From an uncultured Eubacteriales bacterium (GTDB taxonomy: Bacteria > Bacillota > Clostridia > Peptostreptococcales > Anaerovoracaceae), in NCBI GenBank assembly GCA_900540145.1, contig UQEW01000023.1, positions 1-29,062 of the forward strand: a stretch of 29,062 nt of DNA, read 5' to 3'. Position 1 is the first letter of the stretch, and each line of letters starts with the position of its first letter. The translations under genes and the position numbers were made by a program. The notes beneath the pieces were generated by a model. It was not told the DNA's origin and did not search any database. It saw nothing but the letters and a program-made list of their open reading frames with translations. Positions 16,865 to 22,798 of the stretch are shown here, in pieces.

Positions 16865-16954
16865 AATGTTGCATTATTTTAAAAAAACAAAAAAACATGC
16901 AACATTCTCAAAAAAATGTTGCATGAAATCTTAAAAATCAAAAAAATTACAACA
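16865..16954. repeat. Alternating inverted copies of AATGTTGCAT
   Basis: AATGTTGCAT (16865-16874), ATGCAACATT (16897-16906), AATGTTGCAT (16915-16924) and a partial copy ending ACAACAT near 16954 alternate in orientation, separated by A-rich spacers. Copy 2 can pair with copy 1 or copy 3, which makes mutually exclusive hairpins. Confidence 0.85.
16881..16925 (-). terminator. Intrinsic terminator of the bile-salt-hydrolase operon
   Basis: On the minus strand an 11-bp stem CATGCAACATT/AATGTTGCATG (16896-16925) is followed by a run of seven T, G, and seven more T. It lies about 110 bp after the last gene of the minus-strand operon (17038). Confidence 0.8.
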
Positions 16955-17037
16955 TCGAAGCCGCATCAGGGCTATTTGACACCGGATTTTTAATAAAATA
17001 CGGTTCGCACCTGTTACATCCTTCATTCCGTCATCCT

Positions 17038-17556
17038 CTATTCCATCAAAGTAAACAGCCACGAGCAATGACATGTGTCATCTGTAACATCTGGAAAACA
17101 GCTTAAACATCTGCACTCTATTCTGTCATCAATGGTTTTGGCAAATTCACCGTATTCAACGATTCCTACTGATCTGCACGGGTGAAAGCCCATACCTTTT
17201 ACACTCCTGGCATGCTGCACCCTGCATTCCAACATCCTATATGTAAGCGTGTTGCCGTCGATGATGATCTCATCCTTGTTAACATTGGCGTAAAGTCTCA
17301 GGGAAAGTGCCTTAGACAGTCCTTCCAAGCCGGACCTTTCACCTAAACCGAGGAATTTCTTGATTTTTTTAGCTTCGATAACCGTAAACCTTCTCCAAAC
17401 CTCTATGTCTGCTTCCATAGCTTCATCCATGCCGTACGCTTTCTCGTATGACTGAAACCAGAGTCCATCCATGGCCAGCCAGTTTTTAGAATAAATCTCT
17501 ATGAGATCTATCAGCTGTTCTTTCGTAAGTCCTTTTAAATTCTCATGTCCGTGCAT
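17038..17556 (-). CDS. Cys-rich DUF6125-like cytosolic protein
   Basis: This is a 172-residue protein without signal peptide or membrane segment. The N-terminal half is helical and acidic/aromatic (WLAMDGLWFQSYEKAYGMDEA). The C-terminal half holds ordered cysteines: ECRVQHAR, FHPCRS, ECRCLSCFPD and DTCHCSW, which suggests a metal or Fe-S site. The pattern resembles the uncharacterized DUF6125 family as I recall it; a database search was not possible. It is the last gene of the five-gene operon, 25 bp after the truncated ATL-like gene, with AGAGGA before the ATG. Function unknown. Confidence 0.7.
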   Translation of the reverse strand: MHGHENLKGLTKEQLIDLIEIYSKNWLAMDGLWFQSYEKAYGMDEAMEADIEVWRRFTVIEAKKIKKFLGLGERSGLEGLSKALSLRLYANVNKDEIIIDGNTLTYRMLECRVQHARSVKGMGFHPCRSVGIVEYGEFAKTIDDRIECRCLSCFPDVTDDTCHCSWLFTLME

Positions 17557-17581
17557 CTTCTATCCTCTTTCTCCTGTTATC

Positions 17582-17740
17582 TTATCTCTTCTTCCTCTCA
17601 GCCATACTAAGGATTTTTCCTACCAGTCTGGAATTATTATCTCTACCTACCAGCTCGGCTATCTGTCCGTAAGTTGCCACTCTCCCGCAAGGAATTTCTT
17701 CCACCGCCGAGAGGACCTGATATATCAAATTCTCATCCAT
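17582..17740 (-). CDS. Truncated MGMT/alkyltransferase-like (ATL) DNA-binding fragment
   Basis: The 52-residue product starts IYQVLSAVEEIPCGRVATYGQIAELVG, the winged-helix region of O6-alkylguanine-DNA alkyltransferases and ATL proteins. It stops right after the arginine-finger segment (NSRLVGKILSMAE), where the family continues with PCHRVV, the active-site (MGMT) or equivalent (ATL) motif. That motif and the rest of the domain are missing, and the reading frame ends in ERKKR. The start ATG at 17740 is one base after the Nudix stop, with GAGGAG five bases upstream, so translation is coupled. It is probably a remnant after deletion of the 3' part; a functional mini-protein cannot be excluded. 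Confidence 0.72.
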   Translation of the reverse strand: MDENLIYQVLSAVEEIPCGRVATYGQIAELVGRDNNSRLVGKILSMAERKKR

Positions 17741-17741
17741 C

Positions 17742-18383
17742 TTACTCCTCTTCAGCTTGCCGCACACCGCCGGCCTGAGCCTCGCCTTTAGCCCTGCCGT
17801 CTGCTTTCATCATATATTTAAACAGTATGGCAATGCTCCTGTCCTCTCTGATGCGGCCGTCCAGTATAAGCTGTTTTATCTGAGCAAAGTCCAGCCACAC
17901 ATGTTCTATGTATTCGTATTCGCTTTTCTGCTTTTCTTTGGCGTAAAATGAAGGGAGTATTTTAAATTTATCCACTGTAAAATAATAAAGATTCCACTCT
18001 ACCGTAAGTCCGCATCCGGAGACTTCAAATAATCCATAATCTTCTGCTTCTATGTCTGCTTCTTCTCTTACTTCCTCCGCCAGCTTACGGTACGCATTCT
18101 CATCGATAGTATTTTCTTCTATGGCTTTTTCAAAATCCTCCAGGCGGTCGAATACCTTACCGCCCGGAAGCCTGTAATCCCAATCATTCAGTTCATATCT
18201 AAACTCCCTGTTTAGCAAAAGCTTTTGACCATCTCTTATTATGGCTCTCACTCCCGGAGGTCTTCTGACCAGCTCTACGGTAAGCTCCTTTGTTATTTCT
18301 CTGCCATCCACCGTCAGCTTAGCCCGTCTGCTCCTTGAGATCACTTGAAAAAGCTTGCCTCTGTATAATATGTTATCTGTCAT
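17742..18383 (-). CDS. Nudix hydrolase-like protein with diverged Nudix box
   Basis: This 213-residue protein has the Nudix-fold pattern of ADP-sugar pyrophosphatases (GVRAIIRDGQKLLLNREFRYEL, DYRLPGGKV). The Nudix box is altered. GGK (74-76) is separated from the helix AEEVREEADI by about 14 extra residues, the usual Arg of REUxEExGU is Glu (103) and the Gly is Asp (110). The metal-binding glutamates EExxEE appear kept. Hydrolysis of a nucleoside diphosphate linked compound is plausible. The start at 18383 overlaps the upstream stop as ATGA, indicating tight coupling with the PP-loop gene. Longer upstream in-frame sequence lies inside that gene and is not used. Confidence 0.78.
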   Translation of the reverse strand: MTDNILYRGKLFQVISRSRRAKLTVDGREITKELTVELVRRPPGVRAIIRDGQKLLLNREFRYELNDWDYRLPGGKVFDRLEDFEKAIEENTIDENAYRKLAEEVREEADIEAEDYGLFEVSGCGLTVEWNLYYFTVDKFKILPSFYAKEKQKSEYEYIEHVWLDFAQIKQLILDGRIREDRSIAILFKYMMKADGRAKGEAQAGGVRQAEEE

Positions 18384-19129
18384 GCCAGCACCTCTTTTAT
18401 CTTCTTTTCCAGCTTTTCCGGTAAGTCGGACCCATCTGCTGCGTCCCCGCTGTCTTTGAGCATTTCTTCCGCGCACCAGTTGCCTACAGGAAACAGGAAC
18501 TCATCAAGATAGCGCTTAAGTCCCTGAAGATTTTTATCGAGATCAAATCCCCTGAGATTTCCCGACAAAACACATTTTATATCGTTGGCATGGGCTATTA
18601 TATCCCTGTCTCCTATATAACCGTTTACCACCTGCGTATCGCTTATATCTACCAGTGGTCTTATCATCCTGATTCCGTTCTTTTCGAAAATATTGTTGAA
18701 GCATTCTATTGTCATAGGATGCTGATTAGCCTTTAATTTACCCTGATGAGAGTGCCTCTCTCCTGTTATTATCCCTTCAGCACCGACCTTTTTCAGCAAA
18801 GGCAGTCTCATTAGATGGGCAAAGAGATGGCATGCTATGCATGGCGTATAAAACCCGTATTTTTGATTTATCATATACTGATATCTGGCGCAAAGAACGT
18901 TCCAGAAGTCTCCATCTGTCAACTCTATCGTATCTTCCCACATAACCCCCGACTCTTTGCTCTTATCTTTAAGAAATCTGACGGAATTATAATACGACTC
19001 TCTGTCGCCGTATTCCGTGCCGGTATACACTATAGTAGGTATCACGACCGTACCCGGGTTTTCCTTCATGAACTTTATTACAGCAGATACGCTGTCTTTT
19101 CCGGCTATTTCAGCTATATATTTTTTCAT
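18380..19129 (-). CDS. PP-loop ATPase-like (adenine nucleotide alpha hydrolase-like) protein
   Basis: This 249-residue cytosolic protein begins MKKYIAEIAGKDSVSAV; AGKDS replaces the common SGGKDS ATP-pyrophosphate loop, with strand and spacing as in that superfamily. TPCIACHLFAHLMRLPLL and EGIITGERHSHQ resemble the CxxC region and ATP-binding region of tRNA-thiolation or sulfur-transfer relatives. Later Cys residues (IKCVLSG, GNWCAEE) could complete a metal or sulfur site. The start at 19129 has AGGAGA close upstream, 20 bp after the bile-salt-hydrolase stop. The substrate is unknown; adenylation of an acid or RNA is the family-level expectation. Confidence 0.7.
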   Translation of the reverse strand: MKKYIAEIAGKDSVSAVIKFMKENPGTVVIPTIVYTGTEYGDRESYYNSVRFLKDKSKESGVMWEDTIELTDGDFWNVLCARYQYMINQKYGFYTPCIACHLFAHLMRLPLLKKVGAEGIITGERHSHQGKLKANQHPMTIECFNNIFEKNGIRMIRPLVDISDTQVVNGYIGDRDIIAHANDIKCVLSGNLRGFDLDKNLQGLKRYLDEFLFPVGNWCAEEMLKDSGDAADGSDLPEKLEKKIKEVLA

Positions 19130-19149
19130 TTTTTCTCCTGCTTGGACAT

Positions 19150-20184
19150 TTAATTTTGTACATAAATATTTTGTTCTTTTATCAGCGGACAACGTATTAT
19201 CTCCCGGCCATCCAGATCGGTTTTTTTCATGTCTACTGCCATTATCCTGCGGTTTTCATAAGTGGTATAATAATAAATTCCTTTGTCGGCATTGCAACAC
19301 GAAGTATACAGTGTAAATTCATATTTTCCCTCTCCCATGGAATTACAGCCTTTCGGCTGAGCCAGCGTGTCCATGATATGGAAAAACTGGCTTACACTCT
19401 CCTCTTCAGAATCTCCCGATACGGAATTTTCTTTGACAAAAGCCGCCCTCACAAATCGTGACTGAGAAGACCAGTCTCCCGGCAGCCCCATAGCTCCCAT
19501 TCCCAGGCAATAAGTTTTCAGCCCCAGTCTATCGGAGAAATTGTTCTTCGGGTTCTCTGCCGATAATCCCATATAGTTGTTCAACAGAAAAAGGTTTTTA
19601 TCAAATTCAGGATTGTTGGCAAGCACTCCGATAGGATTATCATAAACCTTAAGGCAAATTTTCTCTCCTTCCCTCACCTGCTCCACGGTTATCGCCCTTT
19701 CTCTAGACGCTATTATCCAATGAAGCTGTGCCGGAGGAAAATAACTGTTAAAAGGCGTATCTACAATGAGCAGCCTCGTAAGCAAGTCGCTGGCTTCTTC
19801 CACAGAGGCACATCTGCCTAATATATACGGAATGAATTCAAACTGCGCCACCTCGATGATCCCGTCGCTGCTTTGTTTTGCGTTTTTGATGATAAGGTCA
19901 ACGCAGTCTGCCTCTTCACGCTTTTTATATGATGCGTTTCCTACAAAGTTAAGCCCTGCCATACAAAGACCTTTTTCATTTATCGCGTCATAATAAAGCG
20001 GAAATCCTTCCGCCACAGTGGCCATCCCCACCATAGCATAATGGCCGGACATTTCCCCTGCATGCCTGAAGCTGAACTTGTGATTTCTGGCGGATATGAC
20101 TACCTCTTCCCCATAAGAGCACTTATAGTCCAACGTCCGCCCGAAATAGAAGTCCTTTGTTTTATATGTTACGGCTGTGCACAT
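19150..20184 (-). CDS. Choloylglycine (bile salt) hydrolase family protein
   Basis: This 344-residue Ntn hydrolase has Cys2 exposed after Met removal (MCTAV). Residues matching the Clostridium perfringens enzyme are Arg16 and Asp19 (GRTLDY), Asn79 (NEKGLCMAGLNF), Asn190 (GVLANNP) and Arg243 (SQSRFVR). The C-terminal block YTSCCNADKGIYYYTTYEN is also close to known bile salt hydrolases. It would deconjugate glycine- or taurine-linked bile acids in the cytosol; penicillin V acylase or acyl-homoserine lactone acylase activity is the main alternative. The start is supported by AGGAGGAG. It is the first gene of the five-gene operon and diverges from a LysR regulator, a likely controller. No signal peptide is seen. 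Confidence 0.88.
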   Translation of the reverse strand: MCTAVTYKTKDFYFGRTLDYKCSYGEEVVISARNHKFSFRHAGEMSGHYAMVGMATVAEGFPLYYDAINEKGLCMAGLNFVGNASYKKREEADCVDLIIKNAKQSSDGIIEVAQFEFIPYILGRCASVEEASDLLTRLLIVDTPFNSYFPPAQLHWIIASRERAITVEQVREGEKICLKVYDNPIGVLANNPEFDKNLFLLNNYMGLSAENPKNNFSDRLGLKTYCLGMGAMGLPGDWSSQSRFVRAAFVKENSVSGDSEEESVSQFFHIMDTLAQPKGCNSMGEGKYEFTLYTSCCNADKGIYYYTTYENRRIMAVDMKKTDLDGREIIRCPLIKEQNIYVQN

Positions 20185-20350
20185 GGTTCTCTCCTCCTTT
20201 TGCTGCTGAAAAAACAGCTGCTTTCAATAATACATTAACACATATATTTTACTTAAGATAGCTTTTTTAATTCGAATTTGCTATAATTTTATTCAATACA
20301 TCGATTCAACAGCCAACTAGAACACCGGTTATCTTAAGGAGATAGAATTC
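20185..20350. promoter_or_regulatory. Divergent control region between the hydrolase operon and LysR gene
   Basis: A TATAAT box on the plus strand (20282-20287) could start the LysR transcript near 20294, though the -35 is weak. A perfect 10-bp palindrome AATTCGAATT (20269-20278) and the repeated TTCAA around 20295-20312 are candidate regulator sites. The arrangement is the usual LysR-target pair. Confidence 0.5.
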
Positions 20351-21241
20351 ATGAATATTTCTCAGCTTGAATGTTTTATATCTGTGGCAGGACATCTTAG
20401 TTTCGCAAGGGCAGCGGAAGAGCTGAACATTTCTCAGCCTGCTGTCACTCATCAGATCCAAAGCCTCGAAGATGAATTGGGAGGCAAGCTGCTGCTGCGC
20501 AGTACAAAAACTGTCGCCCTCACCAATGAGGGAAAGATCTTTCTTGAGGACGCAAAGCGCATACTGTCCATTGCAAAAAAAGCCGAGGAGCGATTTAAAA
20601 ATCCCGATTCCTGCAATATTACCCCTTACAACATAGGCTGTATCCACGGTATAGGCAACGATTTTCTTTTATCTGTACTTGAGGCGATAAAAAGCGGATG
20701 TCCGGATCTCCATCCTTACGTTTTCAGCGTTTCGGCAGCGGAAATCATCATGCGTACGGCTGACGGTTCTCTGGATGCCGCCATGGGCTTCAAAGACGAA
20801 TCTTATAAAAAAAGTGATCTGTCATTTAAAGAAATTTGTAAGAGCCGCTTACTTTATTTTTCTTCCTTGGGCGCCGCCGGCGTTTCAGAAGATATCAAAA
20901 AAAATCCAATTATAATTTGGGATGCAGCATCCATACTTCCCGCTGTAGATCATCTGCAAAAGGAAATTCTTTCTGAAAAGCATCCTAAAGACGTATTCTT
21001 TTGTGAAAGCATCAGGTCTGCTGTCGCCATGTCAAGAGCCGGCTTCGGTTTTACAATAGTTCCCGATATCTTCCTCTCTGAAGAGGCTTCCGATGATTGC
21101 AATGTTATTGAAACCGAAGCGGAAGCTGTACCATTTGGTGTTTATTATCGCAGTTCTGACGACAGCAAGAGCACTTCTGACTTCGTAAGGAAAGTTAAAA
21201 AGCTGAAGGCACAAAATAAAATTTGCAAAGCCGGCGACTGA
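20351..21241 (+). CDS. LysR-family transcriptional regulator
   Basis: This 296-residue DNA-binding protein has an N-terminal LysR helix-turn-helix, FARAAEELNISQPAVTHQIQSLEDELG (residues 18-44). A linker helix and a C-terminal periplasmic-binding-like effector domain follow (about 90-290). The start has AAGGAG eleven bases upstream. Divergent orientation to the bile salt hydrolase operon suggests that operon is its target, with an acidic or steroidal effector possible but unproven. LysR proteins commonly autoregulate from the shared intergenic region. The last codons run into a repeat/hairpin area ending transcription toward the convergent Hsp20 genes. Confidence 0.93.
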   Translation: MNISQLECFISVAGHLSFARAAEELNISQPAVTHQIQSLEDELGGKLLLRSTKTVALTNEGKIFLEDAKRILSIAKKAEERFKNPDSCNITPYNIGCIHGIGNDFLLSVLEAIKSGCPDLHPYVFSVSAAEIIMRTADGSLDAAMGFKDESYKKSDLSFKEICKSRLLYFSSLGAAGVSEDIKKNPIIIWDAASILPAVDHLQKEILSEKHPKDVFFCESIRSAVAMSRAGFGFTIVPDIFLSEEASDDCNVIETEAEAVPFGVYYRSSDDSKSTSDFVRKVKKLKAQNKICKAGD

Positions 21242-21296
21242 GTCTTTGTCTCACCGGCAGAAAAGAAAAATCCGTCGGCGGAGTCTTTGTCTCACC
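21240..21296. repeat. Direct repeat at the end of the LysR gene
   Basis: GAGTCTTTGTCTCACC occurs twice, at 21240-21255 and 21281-21296, 41 bp apart. The first copy starts at the last coding base of the LysR stop region. A duplicated terminator arm is the simplest reading. Confidence 0.8.
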
Positions 21297-21306
21297 AGCG
21301 GATTTT
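21261..21306 (-). terminator. Terminator of the Hsp20 operon
   Basis: AAAATCCG (21267-21274) pairs with CGGATTTT (21299-21306), with additional internal pairing of GG.GAG and CTCACC. On the minus strand it is followed by TTTTTCTTTT. It may also stop readthrough from the LysR gene on the plus strand. Confidence 0.7.
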
Positions 21307-21317
21307 ATAACGTCATC

Positions 21318-21764
21318 TTATTCTATTGCAATATATTTATTTTCTTCAATTTCAGGCTGTGGTACTTTCTTAGGGAGATCGATCTTCAGAACGCCGTGCT
21401 TAAACTCGGCTTTGATCTGATCCTCATGAATCTCATCTCCGACGTAGAACGTCCTTTTGCACGCCCCTGCATAACGTTCCCTACGCAGGAATTTACCTTC
21501 GTTTTCATCGGTATTGCCTTTTTCTGCATATATGGTAAGATAGCCGTCTTCCAAAGAAACCTTTATGTTTTCTTTCTTGAAGCCCGGCAGTTCAACCTTC
21601 ATTTCATAGGCATCATCTTTTTCCTTAACATCGGTCTTCATTATATTCTCGGCTCTGTGACCGTACATTTTCTTTTCCAGCTTACGCATGTCTTTGTTGT
21701 TAAAAAACGGATCATCAAAAAAATCATCAAAAAAGTCACGATCAAACAATGTTGGCATAAACAT
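21318..21764 (-). CDS. Small heat shock protein, Hsp20/alpha-crystallin family
   Basis: This 148-residue ATP-independent holdase chaperone binds unfolding proteins in the cytosol. The N-terminus (MFMPTLFDRDFFDDFFDDPFF) is Phe/Asp-rich. The alpha-crystallin domain spans about residues 40-135 (AYEMKVELPGFKKENIKVSL, KFLRRERY, GVLKIDLPKK), and the C-terminus ends in KYIAIE, an I-x-I-type anchor. The start has AAGGAGG eight bases upstream. It follows the other Hsp20 gene by 111 bp containing a GC-rich hairpin (about 21795-21825) but no T-tract, so both are likely expressed from the CIRCE-controlled promoter. Confidence 0.95.
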   Translation of the reverse strand: MFMPTLFDRDFFDDFFDDPFFNNKDMRKLEKKMYGHRAENIMKTDVKEKDDAYEMKVELPGFKKENIKVSLEDGYLTIYAEKGNTDENEGKFLRRERYAGACKRTFYVGDEIHEDQIKAEFKHGVLKIDLPKKVPQPEIEENKYIAIE

Positions 21765-21875
21765 ATCTAATTCCTCCTTAAAATATGATGGCGTGCCGCT
21801 GCCCGCCGCGCCTGAAGCGGCGGGGTCGGAAGATATCCGGCAAATTTTTGTCAGCGGCTTTAAAAGCTTTTCAAT

Positions 21876-22295
21876 CTATCCCTCAATTGGGATATACTTT
21901 TTCTCTTCTATCTGCGGAGCAGATTCCTTCTTAGGAACCAACAGCATCAGGGTTCCATCCTCAAACTTGGCTTTGATGTCACTCTGCGCAACTTCATCGC
22001 CTACATAAAAGCTTCTGCTAAATGAACCTCTGTACCGTTCCTGACGAATATATTTACCGTCTGAATCTTTTTCATCATTGTCCTGGTTTACTTCAGCACT
22101 TATAGTGAGATATCCGTCATTCAGCTCTGCCTTAACGTCTTCTTTTTTTACTCCCGGCATGTCGATAGAAACTTCATATCCTGTTTCTGTCTCCTTAACA
22201 TCGGTTCTCATCAAATCAGCTGATTGATATCCGTTGAAACGAGTATCAAACATATCATCAAATAAATCTCTTCTGAAAATTGTAGGCATTAACAT
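21876..22295 (-). CDS. Small heat shock protein, Hsp20/alpha-crystallin family (first of pair)
   Basis: This 139-residue chaperone is similar to its neighbour: MLMPTIFRRDLFDDMFD start, alpha-crystallin domain about 30-125 (GYEVSIDMPGVKKEDVKAEL, YIRQERYRGSFSRSFYVGDEV), and the C-terminal I-P-I motif in KYIPIEG used for oligomer assembly. The ATG at 22295 follows AGGAGTG. The gene lies about 90 bp downstream of a sigma-70 promoter overlapped by a perfect CIRCE operator, so it should be repressed by HrcA and induced by heat or unfolded protein. The two Hsp20 proteins may co-assemble. Confidence 0.95.
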   Translation of the reverse strand: MLMPTIFRRDLFDDMFDTRFNGYQSADLMRTDVKETETGYEVSIDMPGVKKEDVKAELNDGYLTISAEVNQDNDEKDSDGKYIRQERYRGSFSRSFYVGDEVAQSDIKAKFEDGTLMLLVPKKESAPQIEEKKYIPIEG

Positions 22296-22388
22296 AAATC
22301 ATCACTCCTTCATTAAATTCCTTATTGATTGAGGGATGTTCAGGATCGGTAGGCTGTCTTCCTATCTCTCCTTTCCTTCTGTGATTAT

Positions 22389-22417
22389 ATAATACCACAG
22401 TTTGTTAGCACTCGCAA
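22389..22417 (-). promoter_or_regulatory. Promoter of the Hsp20 pair
   Basis: On the minus strand TTGCGA (22412-22417) and TATTAT (22389-22394) are 17 bp apart. The -35 lies inside the CIRCE element, so HrcA binding would block RNA polymerase. Confidence 0.75.
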
Positions 22418-22431
22418 TAGCTGAGTGCTAA
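22405..22431. promoter_or_regulatory. CIRCE operator (HrcA binding site)
   Basis: TTAGCACTC (22405-22413), nine bases, GAGTGCTAA (22423-22431) is an exact match to the CIRCE consensus. It normally controls groESL and dnaK operons; here it precedes hsp20 genes. Confidence 0.97.
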
Positions 22432-22548
22432 TTTTTCATTCCCATTTTTTTATCGGTGATAATATTTTTTTATTTTAATTGCGAGAATGAATTGTTTTAA
22501 AAATACTACCATTGATTCCCTTCTGCTACTGCACTTTCTTTAAGAAAT

Positions 22549-22671
22549 GTTATCCGAAAATAGAGAAATCGTATCCGGCCGGATAACAATTTGCGAATCT
22601 CGGATAACATCGTATCCGAAAGCGGGAAAAGCTTATCCGGCCGGATAACAAAATACGGAATTTCAGATAAC
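22549..22671. repeat. Tandem pair of nested palindromes built from GTTATCCG half-sites
   Basis: Eight half-sites of (G)TTATCCG or its complement CGGATAAC occur here: forward at 22549, 22571, 22612, 22633 and reverse at 22580, 22601, 22642, 22664. Two central palindromes ATCCGGCCGGAT sit near 22579 and 22641. The pattern is two copies of a unit of about 62 bp, each an outer half-site, inner palindrome and outer half-site with 21-22 bp steps. The region lies between the Hsp20 promoter and the 3' end of the ABC exporter operon and has no ORF. Confidence 0.9.
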
Positions 22672-22726
22672 ACATATAAAATGTGAGTCTGAAATTCCGT
22701 ATTTGTATATTATTCATCCCGCAGTA

Positions 22727-22765
22727 GCCTTGCGTCTCGCCGGTTTGCCCGGCGAGACGCAAGGC
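22727..22765. repeat. Strong 17-bp-stem hairpin downstream of the ABC exporter genes
   Basis: GCCTTGCGTCTCGCCGG (22727-22743) pairs perfectly with 22749-22765 around loop TTTGC. It is GC-rich and lacks a U-tract on either strand, so it resembles an extragenic palindrome or mRNA 3' stabilizer rather than an intrinsic terminator. It lies 34 bp after the stop of the minus-strand exporter gene. Confidence 0.9.
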
Positions 22766-22798
22766 CGTCGCAAGCGCTACATAAGCGCCACATCTTCC

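Noticed and set aside
22549..22671. CRISPR-like array from the repeated GTTATCCG motifs
   Set aside because: The repeats are short half-sites in alternating orientation without uniform unique spacers, and no cas genes are present.
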